From the NCBI RefSeq assembly GCF_003479605.1, contig NZ_QUHR01000004.1, forward strand, positions 210,258-254,992: a stretch of DNA of 44,735 bases. The letters run 5' to 3'. The notes below the pieces were generated by a model. That model saw only the letters and a list, made by a program, of their open reading frames with translations, was not told the origin of the DNA and did not search any database. Positions 14,788 through 23,215 of this stretch are shown piece after piece (positions within the stretch are counted from its first letter, which is position 1; every line of letters begins with the position of its first letter). This DNA is from Roseburia sp. AF12-17LB. GTDB taxonomy: Bacteria > Bacillota > Clostridia > Lachnospirales > Lachnospiraceae. Both the position numbers and the translations under genes were made by a program.

Positions 14788-15752
14788 TTTATCACATGAT
14801 TGCGTTCGGACTGGGATTTTGCCTGGACCTTCTTTTGGGAGATCCATACTGGCTGCCACATCCCATCCGGGTGATTGGAAATTTTATAGGGATATTGGAA
14901 AAAAGAATGAATAAAAAGGAGTGCAGTGAGAAATACCTTGTAAGAGCAGGCATTGGAATGGTTACGCTTGTTTTGCTGACAGTTCTTATGGTGACCGCAC
15001 TTCTTCTGATTCTTGCGTACCGGATTCATCCGGTGGCAGGTGTTATCTTGGAAATGATTATGACCTATCAGATTCTTGCTGCAAAATGCCTGAAAGTAGA
15101 GAGCATGAAGGTATATAATTGTTTAAAGGAGAATGACCTTATAGCGGCAAGACATGCTGTTTCCATGATTGTAGGCAGAGATACCGAGCGGCTGGATGAA
15201 ACAGGAGTGGCAAAGGCTGCCATTGAAACGGTGGCGGAAAATACTTCGGATGGAGTCATTGCACCGATGCTATATACCGCACTTGGCGGACCGGTTCTGG
15301 GCTTTTTTTATAAGGCAGTCAATACGATGGATTCCATGGTAGGATATAAGAATGAACGTTATCTTCATTTTGGCAGAGCTGCCGCAAAATTCGATGATAT
15401 CTGCAATTATATCCCATCCCGTATCAGTGCATACCTGATGATTGCAGGGACGTATTTCCTTGGAAAGGAATATAACAGGAAACATGCATATTACATTTAT
15501 AAAAGGGACCGGTATCATCATGCCAGCCCGAACTCTGCCCAGACAGAGGCAGTTTGTGCAGGAGCACTGTCCATACAGCTGGCAGGGGATGCCTGGTATT
15601 TTGGCAAACTGGTGAAAAAGCCGTTTATCGGAGATGCACTGCGTCCGGTGGAATACGAGGACATCAGAAGAGCAAACCGGCTTTTGTATGCGACTGCATT
15701 TTTATGTGAAGGCATTTGCCTTTTGGTGATGGGATTGTTATTCTTTATATGA
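14784..15752 (+). CDS. cbiB: adenosylcobinamide-phosphate synthase (CbiB)
   Basis: CbiB is the membrane enzyme that attaches (R)-1-amino-2-propanol phosphate to adenosylcobyric acid. The 322-residue protein shows the family signatures LDLLLGDPYWLPHPIRVIG near the N-terminus, IVGRDTERLDETGVAKAAIE and the ENTSDGVIAP box, followed by YKAVNTMDSMVGYKNERYL. Several hydrophobic spans are seen, including a long one at ~52-75 and one at the very C-terminus. Coupled to cobC by an ATGA overlap. The next gene, cobD, makes its substrate. Confidence 0.95.
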   Translation: MIYHMIAFGLGFCLDLLLGDPYWLPHPIRVIGNFIGILEKRMNKKECSEKYLVRAGIGMVTLVLLTVLMVTALLLILAYRIHPVAGVILEMIMTYQILAAKCLKVESMKVYNCLKENDLIAARHAVSMIVGRDTERLDETGVAKAAIETVAENTSDGVIAPMLYTALGGPVLGFFYKAVNTMDSMVGYKNERYLHFGRAAAKFDDICNYIPSRISAYLMIAGTYFLGKEYNRKHAYYIYKRDRYHHASPNSAQTEAVCAGALSIQLAGDAWYFGKLVKKPFIGDALRPVEYEDIRRANRLLYATAFLCEGICLLVMGLLFFI

Positions 15753-15787
15753 TTGAAAGGATGAAAATTCAGGAAAGGAACAGGAAT

Positions 15788-16822
15788 ATGGTACATGGAG
15801 GAGACATCTACCGTAATTGCATATCGTTAGATTATTCTGTAAATATCAATCCTCTGGGCATACCGGCATCTGTAGAGGCAGCCCTTAGGGAAGCGGTGTC
15901 TTTATGCAGCCGGTATCCGGATATCAGGCAGGAGAAGCTGAAGGCAGCCATTGCTGAGATGGATAAGGTAGCGGCAGATGAGATATTGTGCGGAAATGGA
16001 GCTTCTGAACTTTTTCCTGCAATTCTTCATGCATTAAAACCAAAGAAAATACTGATTCCGGTTCCTTCTTTTTATGGTTACGAGTGGGCTGCCGGAACGG
16101 AAGCGTGTGAAGTAAGTTATTTTCCATTGCGGGAACAGGATAATTTTGTGCTGGGAGAGGACTTTATTGAGGCATTAGATAAAGAAACGGAGCTTATATA
16201 CCTTGCTAATCCCAATAATCCCACCGGACAGTTAATTCCACCGGAGATTTTAAAAGGGATTTTAAAGCGGTGTCAGGAGCTTGATATAATAGTGGTGGTA
16301 GATGAATGCTTTCTGCCGTTTTGTGAAGAAGCAGAGCTTTATGAAGAAATGGAAGCTGGCATGAAATGTAGGAATCTGATTCAGGTGAGAGCATTTACCA
16401 AGACCTTTGCCATACCGGGAGTCCGGCTGGGTTATCTTATCTGCCGGAACAGGGAAGTCTGTCAGAAGATTACAAGGCAGCTTCCGGAATGGAACTTATC
16501 GGTATTTGCCCAGATGGCAGGATGCGCTGCAGCAAAAGAAACGGAATTTATCGGGGAAAGCAGAAAACTCATAAAAGAGCAGCGGAGTATTCTGACAAAA
16601 GAGCTGATATCCTTAGGCTTCCGGGTGTATCCTTCCCGGGCAGATTATATTTTATTTTACACAGAGCTGCCATTATATGAGTTACTTTTAAAGAAACAGA
16701 TTTTGATTCGAAATTGTGAAAATTACAGAGGTCTGTCCAAAGGATATTACCGGATTGCAGTAAGAGGGCAGGCAGAGAATGAGCGGCTGATAAGCGCATT
16801 AAGAGAGGTGACAGAGAAATGA
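15788..16822 (+). CDS. cobD: L-threonine-O-3-phosphate decarboxylase (CobD)
   Basis: A class I/II aminotransferase-fold PLP enzyme that decarboxylates threonine phosphate to aminopropanol phosphate for the CbiB step. Motifs include HGGDIYR at the start, LDYSVNINPLGIP, NPNNPTGQL, VVDECFLPF and AFTKTFAIPGVRLGY with the PLP-binding lysine. Start chosen at ATG 15788 (344 residues) because AGGAACAGG precedes it and HGGxIxx begins most relatives; ATG 15749, overlapping the cbiB stop as ATGA, is a real alternative adding 13 residues. Some cluster genomes misname this as histidinol-phosphate aminotransferase; context decides for CobD. Confidence 0.88.
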   Translation: MVHGGDIYRNCISLDYSVNINPLGIPASVEAALREAVSLCSRYPDIRQEKLKAAIAEMDKVAADEILCGNGASELFPAILHALKPKKILIPVPSFYGYEWAAGTEACEVSYFPLREQDNFVLGEDFIEALDKETELIYLANPNNPTGQLIPPEILKGILKRCQELDIIVVVDECFLPFCEEAELYEEMEAGMKCRNLIQVRAFTKTFAIPGVRLGYLICRNREVCQKITRQLPEWNLSVFAQMAGCAAAKETEFIGESRKLIKEQRSILTKELISLGFRVYPSRADYILFYTELPLYELLLKKQILIRNCENYRGLSKGYYRIAVRGQAENERLISALREVTEK

Positions 16823-17454
16823 ATCCCATCGAATTTGTATTGCCGGGAGAGATTGAAAAACGCAGCTTTGAGATTATTTCAGAGGAATTAGAAAAGCGTC
16901 AGATTGTATTGCCTAAGGAGCAGGAGCCTGTTACCAAGCGTGTGATACATACCAGCGCAGATTTTGATTATGCAGAGACAATGTGTTATTCTGACCATGC
17001 AGTAGAAATTGCAAAGGAACTGATTCTTAAGGGCGCCGATATTGTAACGGATACCAATATGGCACTTGCCGGAATCAATAAGAAAATACTGGCATCATTT
17101 GGCGGAGAAGCCCATTGCTTTATGGCGGATTTGGATGTAGCACAGCTTGCCAGAGAGCGGCAGGTAACAAGAGCCACCATCAGCATGGAGAAAGCCGCAG
17201 CCATTGAAAAACCAGTTATTTTTGCGGTGGGAAATGCACCGACGGCGTTAATCGAGCTTCATAAAATGATAACGGAGGGACGCTACCAGCCGGCATTTAT
17301 TATCGGAGTTCCGGTAGGCTTCGTAAATGTGGTACCGGCAAAAGAATTGATTATGGAAACAGAAGTACCGTATATCATTAACCGGGGCAGAAAGGGCGGG
17401 AGCAATGTTGCCGCAGCTATCTGCAATGCAATTTTGTATCAATTAAGACGATAG
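16819..17454 (+). CDS. cbiC: cobalt-precorrin-8 methylmutase (CbiC)
   Basis: CbiC moves the methyl group from C-11 to C-12 to give cobyrinic acid. The 211-residue protein carries the conserved RVIHTSADFDY motif with catalytic His44, the TDTNMALAGINK segment and the GNAPTALIEL and GVPVGFVN signatures. Length is typical. It overlaps cobD by 4 bp. This is the first of the ring-modification genes, which run without a break to cbiL. Confidence 0.95.
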   Translation: MNPIEFVLPGEIEKRSFEIISEELEKRQIVLPKEQEPVTKRVIHTSADFDYAETMCYSDHAVEIAKELILKGADIVTDTNMALAGINKKILASFGGEAHCFMADLDVAQLARERQVTRATISMEKAAAIEKPVIFAVGNAPTALIELHKMITEGRYQPAFIIGVPVGFVNVVPAKELIMETEVPYIINRGRKGGSNVAAAICNAILYQLRR

Positions 17455-17474
17455 TAAAATCAGGGGGAAGAAAG

Positions 17475-18584
17475 ATGCAGTATGGGTTTACCTCCGGAAG
17501 CTGTGCCGCAGCCGCAGCAAAGGCAGCAGTCTATATGCTGCTGAGTGGAAGAAGAAAAACAGAGATTACCATTGAGACACCAAAGGGAATTCCCTACCAT
17601 GCAAAGGTGGAGCATATCAAAATTCAGGAAACAGAAGTTTCCTGCGCGGTACAAAAGGACGGCGGGGATGACCCGGATGTGACAACGGGGGCATGGATTT
17701 ATGCAGCGGTGAGCATTTGTGAAGAAAATAACAATCAGATAGAAATAGATGGCGGCATCGGTGTTGGCAGGGTTACGCGGCCGGGATTAGACCAGCCGGT
17801 AGGAAATGCCGCAATTAATACGGTACCACGGCAGATGATTGCAAAAGAAGTATCAGAGGTCTGCCATCTGTTTGATTTTCAGGGCGGAATCAAAGTCGTA
17901 ATTTCAGTGCCGGAAGGAGAAAATCTTGCGGCGCAGACTTTTAATCCGAGACTTGGAATAAAGGGCGGAATCTCGATACTTGGAACCAGCGGGATTGTGG
18001 AGCCTATGAGTGATAAGGCATTGCTAGATACCATAGCAGTGGAATTGAAACAGAAACGGGCAGAAGGTCATTCTATTGTTGCCATATCACCGGGCAACTA
18101 CGGATTGGAATTTATGAAACGGACCTATGGTTATGATTTGGAGCGTAGTGTAAAATGCAGCAACTTTATCGGACAGACCATTGACATGGTAAAAGAACTT
18201 GGATTTTCCAAAATGCTCTTAACCGGTCATATCGGAAAGCTGATAAAGGTATCCGGCGGCATTATGAACACCCATTCCAAAGAGGCAGACTGCCGGATGG
18301 AGCTTCTGGCGGCGGCAGCAATCCGTGCGGGCGCAGAAGTGACACTGCTTCGGGAAATATTAGACTGCATTGGTACAGAGGATGCGGTAGACCGGATTCG
18401 AAAAGCCGGACTTTTAGAACCTGCCATGGAATATGTCATGGAAAAAATTGAAGACCATCTTAAGCATCGTGCCGGAGATGGGCTGGAAATAGAATGTATG
18501 GTTTATAGTAATGATATCGGACTTTTAGGTGTAACGCCGGGAGCAGAGGCATTATTAAAAGAACTGTTGGAGGAAAAGGAATGA
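17475..18584 (+). CDS. cbiD: cobalt-precorrin-5B C1-methyltransferase (CbiD)
   Basis: CbiD methylates C-1 of cobalt-precorrin-5B and is a hallmark of the oxygen-independent pathway. The 369-residue protein begins YGFTSGSCAAAAAKAA, and shows KDGGDDPDVTTG, GVGRVTRPGL and GNYGLEF. A ribosome site (AGGGGGAAG) lies before ATG 17475. It overlaps cbiF by 4 bp. Together with cbiG it identifies the route as anaerobic. Confidence 0.95.
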   Translation: MQYGFTSGSCAAAAAKAAVYMLLSGRRKTEITIETPKGIPYHAKVEHIKIQETEVSCAVQKDGGDDPDVTTGAWIYAAVSICEENNNQIEIDGGIGVGRVTRPGLDQPVGNAAINTVPRQMIAKEVSEVCHLFDFQGGIKVVISVPEGENLAAQTFNPRLGIKGGISILGTSGIVEPMSDKALLDTIAVELKQKRAEGHSIVAISPGNYGLEFMKRTYGYDLERSVKCSNFIGQTIDMVKELGFSKMLLTGHIGKLIKVSGGIMNTHSKEADCRMELLAAAAIRAGAEVTLLREILDCIGTEDAVDRIRKAGLLEPAMEYVMEKIEDHLKHRAGDGLEIECMVYSNDIGLLGVTPGAEALLKELLEEKE

Positions 18585-19342
18585 TTCATTTTGTTGGAGC
18601 AGGGTGCGGAGCACCGGATTTGATTACCGTAAGAGGAATGCATCTTTTGGAGAAAGCGGATGTGATTATCTATGCCGGTTCACTGGTAAATCCCAAGCTT
18701 TTAGACTATGCCAAAGCAGACTGTCAGGTATATAACAGTGCAGTGATGACATTGGAAGAAGTCCTTGCAATTATGGTGGAGGCAGAGCAGGAAGGAAAAG
18801 ATGTGGTGCGGCTGCATACCGGAGAACCAAGCATATATGGAGCGGTTCAGGAGCAGATGCAGGAGCTGGATGCAAGAAAGCTAGCCTATGATTCTACGCC
18901 GGGAGTAAGTGCCTGCTTTGGAGCAGCGGCAGCCATGAATCTGGAGTATACCCTGCCGGATATTTCCCAGTCCCTTATCATTACCAGAATGGAGGGACGG
19001 ACGGCGGTTCCGGAGAAAGAAAGCATTGAGGCATTTGCTGCCCATCAGTGTTCCATGGCAATCTATTTAAGCACCGGAATGTTGGAGAAGTTATCTGAGC
19101 GACTGATAAAGGGTGGCTATTCAAAGGATACCACTGCGGCACTGGCTTATAAGGTAAGCTGGCCGGAGGAAGAAATATATATCTGCACGGTAGAAACATT
19201 GGCACAGACAGCGGCAGAACATGGAATTACCAAAACGGCACTGGTTCTCGTTGGAGATGTCATTAACAAGAGCGGATACAGCAAATCCAGACTGTATGCA
19301 GAAGATTTCTCCACAGAATTCCGGGCAGCAAAAAAATCATAA
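18581..19342 (+). CDS. cbiF: cobalt-precorrin-4 C11-methyltransferase (CbiF)
   Basis: An S-adenosylmethionine-dependent tetrapyrrole methylase, 253 residues. Motifs: VGAGCGAPDLITVRG at the N-terminus (usually GAGPGDPDL), VVRLHTGEPSIYGA, the TPGVSACFGAAAAM box and a C-terminal TALVLVGDV. GEPS-type loops are typical of CbiF/CobM and separate it from other methylases in this cluster. Coupled to cbiD by ATGA and followed after 15 bp by cbiG. Confidence 0.93.
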   Translation: MIHFVGAGCGAPDLITVRGMHLLEKADVIIYAGSLVNPKLLDYAKADCQVYNSAVMTLEEVLAIMVEAEQEGKDVVRLHTGEPSIYGAVQEQMQELDARKLAYDSTPGVSACFGAAAAMNLEYTLPDISQSLIITRMEGRTAVPEKESIEAFAAHQCSMAIYLSTGMLEKLSERLIKGGYSKDTTAALAYKVSWPEEEIYICTVETLAQTAAEHGITKTALVLVGDVINKSGYSKSRLYAEDFSTEFRAAKKS

Positions 19343-19357
19343 GAAGGCGGAAAGAAA

Positions 19358-20359
19358 ATGCAGTCATTGAAATGGAGTGTCATCAGCTTTACCGAAAAGG
19401 GAGCAGAGCTTGCCGAAAAGATAAAAAGACTTTCGAAAGAGCAGCAGCTTCCCTGTGAAATTCATACTTATCATGGCAGAAAACAGGTGGAAAATCTGAA
19501 CGCGTGGACAAAGGAGCAGTTTTCCCTAAGAAATGCAATCATTTTTATCGGAGCATGCGGAATTGCAGTGCGGACAATTGCCCCATTTCTTAAGGACAAG
19601 CTGACAGACAGTCCGGTGCTGGTACTGGATGAGGCAGGCAATTATGTCATTCCTCTTTTATCCGGGCATGTAGGAGGCGCAAATGAGATAGCACTTTTAC
19701 TGGCAGAGTTATTAGGAGCAGTTCCGGTAATTACCACAGCGACCGACATTAATAATGCCTTTGCCATAGATGTATTTGCAAAAAAGCATGACCTATCCAT
19801 TGATAAAAAAGAAGGCATTAAGAAGGTTTCTGCAAAGGTGCTGGAAAAAAGGAAGCTTTCCATGACAATCGCTCCGGAATATGCCGCCAAAGTGGATGTG
19901 GCAATCGGCACACCAGAGGATGGGCAGAAGCAGGAACCATTATTGACCTTAATCCCCAAAGAATATATTCTTGGAATCGGATGCAGAAGGAATAAAGAAG
20001 AACAGGAACTTAAGGCATTTGCAGAAAACTGTTTAAAGGAAGCCGGAGTAGACTGGAAACAGATACGGGCGATTGCTTCGATTGATAAAAAGAAGGATGA
20101 AAATGCAATTCTAAAACTTGCGGCAGAACATGGCATTCCATTTCTCACCTTTGATGCAGAAACCTTAAGCCGTGTGTCCGGTACCTTTGATTCATCGGTA
20201 TTTGTGGAAAGCCAGGTGGGCGTAGACAATGTCTGCGAGCGGGCAGCCATGGCAGCCTGCCGGGATAATGGAAGGCTGGTGCTTCAGAAAAAAGCGGAAA
20301 ATGGAATGACACTGGCTATAGCAAAAGAAGATTGGAGACTGACTTTATATGAAGAATAA
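19358..20359 (+). CDS. cbiG: cobalt-precorrin-5A hydrolase (CbiG)
   Basis: CbiG opens the delta-lactone of cobalt-precorrin-5A, releasing acetaldehyde; specific to the anaerobic route. The 333-residue protein has the N-terminal domain with IFIGACGIAVRTIAPFL and PLLSGHVGGANEIALL, a variable centre, and a C-terminal domain starting LGIGCRRNKEEQEL. Both known halves of CbiG are present at normal length. AAGAAGGCGGAAAG precedes ATG 19358. It overlaps cbiH by 11 bp. Confidence 0.93.
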   Translation: MQSLKWSVISFTEKGAELAEKIKRLSKEQQLPCEIHTYHGRKQVENLNAWTKEQFSLRNAIIFIGACGIAVRTIAPFLKDKLTDSPVLVLDEAGNYVIPLLSGHVGGANEIALLLAELLGAVPVITTATDINNAFAIDVFAKKHDLSIDKKEGIKKVSAKVLEKRKLSMTIAPEYAAKVDVAIGTPEDGQKQEPLLTLIPKEYILGIGCRRNKEEQELKAFAENCLKEAGVDWKQIRAIASIDKKKDENAILKLAAEHGIPFLTFDAETLSRVSGTFDSSVFVESQVGVDNVCERAAMAACRDNGRLVLQKKAENGMTLAIAKEDWRLTLYEE

Positions 20360-21086
20360 AATATGGATTGTTGGAATGGGACCGGGAAAAGAAGAGATGA
20401 TGACAGGCAGAGCCATCGAAGTATTAGAACAGGTGGACGTAATCATCGGATATACCGTATACCTTGATTTGCTAGGAGAACGTTTTCAAGACAAGGAATT
20501 TCTTTCCACGCCGATGCGGCAGGAAGAAAAACGCTGCAGAATGTGTTTTGAGGAGGTCGGAAAAGGCAAAAGCGTGGCAATGGTATGCAGCGGCGATGCC
20601 GGTGTCTATGGAATGGCATCACTGATGTATGAGATCGGAAAAGAATATCCGGCGATTTCACTGGAAGTGATACCGGGAATTACCGCAGCCAACAGCGGAG
20701 CAGCGGTTCTTGGAGCACCATTAAATCATGACTACTGTGTAATCAGTCTCAGTGACCTTATGACACCATGGGAGTTAATTGAAAAGAGGCTGATTATGGC
20801 GGCACGGGGAGATTTTGCTATTGCACTTTATAATCCGTCCAGCCGGAAGCGGGCAGACTATTTGGAAAGAGCATGTAAGATTCTGCTTCAGGAGATAGAA
20901 CCGGAGCGCGCATGCGGTTATGTGGAAAATATCGGAAGAGACGGAGAAAGCACAGTTACCTGTACATTAGAAGAATTACAGAGTAAAACAGTAAATATGT
21001 TTACTACCGTTTTTGTTGGAAATTCCAGAACCAGAATTCAGGATGGAAAATTAATCACACCAAGAGGCTATAAGATAGAGCAATGA
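20349..21086 (+). CDS. cbiH: cobalt-precorrin-3 C17-methyltransferase (CbiH)
   Basis: CbiH methylates C-17 with ring contraction. The 245-residue methylase shows VGMGPGKEEMMTGRAIEVL, the IIGYTVYLDLL segment characteristic of CbiH/CobJ, VCSGDAGVYGMASLMYE, PGITAANSGAAVLGAPL and NPSSRKRADYL. There is no C-terminal ferredoxin-like extension as found in some relatives. It overlaps the next gene by 4 bp. Confidence 0.94.
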   Translation: MKNKIWIVGMGPGKEEMMTGRAIEVLEQVDVIIGYTVYLDLLGERFQDKEFLSTPMRQEEKRCRMCFEEVGKGKSVAMVCSGDAGVYGMASLMYEIGKEYPAISLEVIPGITAANSGAAVLGAPLNHDYCVISLSDLMTPWELIEKRLIMAARGDFAIALYNPSSRKRADYLERACKILLQEIEPERACGYVENIGRDGESTVTCTLEELQSKTVNMFTTVFVGNSRTRIQDGKLITPRGYKIEQ

Positions 21087-23215
21087 AAAAAATAATCATT
21101 TTTTCAGGAACAACAGAAGGAAGAAAATTATCGGAGCTGATGGCGGCAGCAGGCATAGCCCACACTGTATCGGTGGCAACCGATTATGGAAAGCTGGTCA
21201 TGAAAGAGCATCCAGAGGTGAAGATTCAGGAAGGACGCCTTTCCAAAGAAGCTATGTCAGAATATCTAAGGAAAGAATCCTTTGACCTTGTAATCGATGC
21301 CACTCATCCCTATGCGGTGGAAGTGACCAGAACCATAAAAAGCTGCGTTGTCGGAATGAAAGAGGATGGACTTGAGGTCACTTACTTACGGCTGAAACGG
21401 AGCATCCATGCGTCAGAAGAAGCAGGACTTCGTTTCTTTGACAGCAATGAGGCCTGTGCAGAAGCATTAAAGGAAATCAAGGGAAACATTCTTCTTACTA
21501 CAGGAAGCAAGGAACTTTCCGTATATACCGAATCGGAAGAAGTAAAAAAACGTCTTTATGTCCGGGTACTGCCGGGGCTGGAAAGTCTTGAAATCTGCCG
21601 GAGGGAAGGAATTCTGCCACAACAGATTCTGGCACTGCAGGGACCTTTTTCTGAAGAATTCAATGATGCACTGATTCATCAGTACGGGATAAAATGTATG
21701 GTAACAAAGCAGGGCGGCATTACCGGAGGCTTTTTAGAAAAAAAAGAAGCAGCTTTAAAAAATCATATCCCGCTTTTGGTCATTCGTCGGGAGGCAGCAG
21801 AGGAAGACGGACTTTCCTTTGATGCAGTCTGTGAGAAAATCGAAACATTAACAGGGGTAAACCTTTCCTTAAGACCGGCGGAGCTTATGATTACGCTGGC
21901 AGGAATCGGACCGGGGGATGCAGATATGATGACCGTCCGGTTAAAGGAAGCATTGGCAGAAGCGGACCTTGTATTAGGTGCGAAACGTCTGATAGAGGCG
22001 GTGACACCGAAGCTTGAAAAAGAGGCACTTTATCTGCCGGATAAAATCCTTACATGGCTTCAGGAAAAGAGCAGACAGTATGCGGTGCATGAAAAACTGA
22101 AGGTAGTCATCCTTTTTTCCGGGGATATTGGTTTTTATAGTGGCTGGAGCAAGGTAAGAATCTGTCTGCAGGAAGCGCTGCAAAAGGGCATACTTCATGG
22201 AACCTTGCAAAGCATTCCGGGCATTTCTTCCATTCAGATGATGGCAGCAGCCTGTGGCGTAAGCTGGGAAAATGCCGGAATTTACAGTATACATGGCAAA
22301 ACAGATACGGATGGCTGGCAGGCAGAAGTGCTGCACAGGCTGCATGAAAATGGGCAGCTGTTTCTTTTGGTATCCGGAGCAGAAGACATCAGGAAATTAG
22401 GAGCACTTTTTTCGGATAAAGAGAATTGCAGAATTACAGTGGGGTACCAGTTATCTTATCCGCAGCAGAAGCTGATGGTGCTTACACCGGAAGCATGCAG
22501 GGAGATAGAACAGGAAGGATTGTATGTTGTCATGATAGAGAAGGAAGAACAGAAAGCGAATGAAGAATGTGCGGAGCAGGGAAAGCGCAGGGAACAGGAA
22601 GCGCAGGAAGAGCCGGCAACTTTGTCACCGGGAATCCCGGATGAAGCCTTTATTCGTGGGAAAGTTCCAATGACCAAAGGGGAAGTGCGTCAGGTCAGCC
22701 TTTGCAGCCTGCGGCTTCAGAAAGATTCGGTGCTTTATGATATTGGAAGCGGAACGGGTTCGATTGCTGTGGAAGCAGCCCATTTATCCAAAGGAATCAA
22801 AGTCTATGCCATTGAAAAGAAAGAAGAGGCGCTAGCACTTCTGGCACAGAATAAAGAGAAGTTTCAGGTAGCAAATATGGAGATTATCCGGGGAATGGCA
22901 CCGGAGGCATGCAATGGATTAGAGGAGCCAACCCATGTTTTCATCGGGGGAAGCGGTGGACATTTGATGGAAATTTTAGAAGTACTGGCAGCAAAAAAGA
23001 GAAGAATAAGAGTTGTAATGAATGCTATAAGTCTTGAGACGGTGGCAGAATTCAAGCAGGTGAAAGAGCGTTTTCCGGTCTGTGGTTTTGAACTGATTCA
23101 GATGCAGGTCAGCCGTTATCATGAGCTTGGCTCTTATTATATGCCAAAGGCGGAAAATCCGGTTATGATATGTTCCTTTGATTTGCAGGGAGGAGAAGCG
23201 GATGCAGAAGCGTAA
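21083..23215 (+). CDS. cbiJET: CbiJ-CbiE-CbiT fusion: precorrin-6A reductase, C5- and C15-methyltransferase
   Basis: One 710-residue protein carries three consecutive activities. Residues 1-~265 are CbiJ (FSGTTEGRKLSELM, DATHPYAVEVT, LLTTGSKELS), reducing cobalt-precorrin-6A. Residues ~269-475 are CbiE (LAGIGPGDADMMTVRLKEAL, SGDIGFYSGW, PGISSIQMMAAACG), methylating C-5. A charged linker with cysteine (about 490-512, EEQKANEECAEQGKRREQEA) leads to CbiT at ~517-700 (GIPDEAFIRGKVPMTKGEVR, SAM-binding DIGSGTGSIAVEAA from 553, IGGSGGHLMEIL), methylating C-15 and decarboxylating. CbiE-CbiT fusions (CobL) are common; CbiJ in front is less so. Direct transfer of intermediates is a reasonable inference. 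Ends inside the start of cbiA. Confidence 0.94.
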   Translation: MKKIIIFSGTTEGRKLSELMAAAGIAHTVSVATDYGKLVMKEHPEVKIQEGRLSKEAMSEYLRKESFDLVIDATHPYAVEVTRTIKSCVVGMKEDGLEVTYLRLKRSIHASEEAGLRFFDSNEACAEALKEIKGNILLTTGSKELSVYTESEEVKKRLYVRVLPGLESLEICRREGILPQQILALQGPFSEEFNDALIHQYGIKCMVTKQGGITGGFLEKKEAALKNHIPLLVIRREAAEEDGLSFDAVCEKIETLTGVNLSLRPAELMITLAGIGPGDADMMTVRLKEALAEADLVLGAKRLIEAVTPKLEKEALYLPDKILTWLQEKSRQYAVHEKLKVVILFSGDIGFYSGWSKVRICLQEALQKGILHGTLQSIPGISSIQMMAAACGVSWENAGIYSIHGKTDTDGWQAEVLHRLHENGQLFLLVSGAEDIRKLGALFSDKENCRITVGYQLSYPQQKLMVLTPEACREIEQEGLYVVMIEKEEQKANEECAEQGKRREQEAQEEPATLSPGIPDEAFIRGKVPMTKGEVRQVSLCSLRLQKDSVLYDIGSGTGSIAVEAAHLSKGIKVYAIEKKEEALALLAQNKEKFQVANMEIIRGMAPEACNGLEEPTHVFIGGSGGHLMEILEVLAAKKRRIRVVMNAISLETVAEFKQVKERFPVCGFELIQMQVSRYHELGSYYMPKAENPVMICSFDLQGGEADAEA

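Noticed and set aside
19642..20250. 202-codon minus-strand frame within cbiG
   Set aside because: Antisense shadow of cbiG, with a Ser/Phe-rich composition and no motif.
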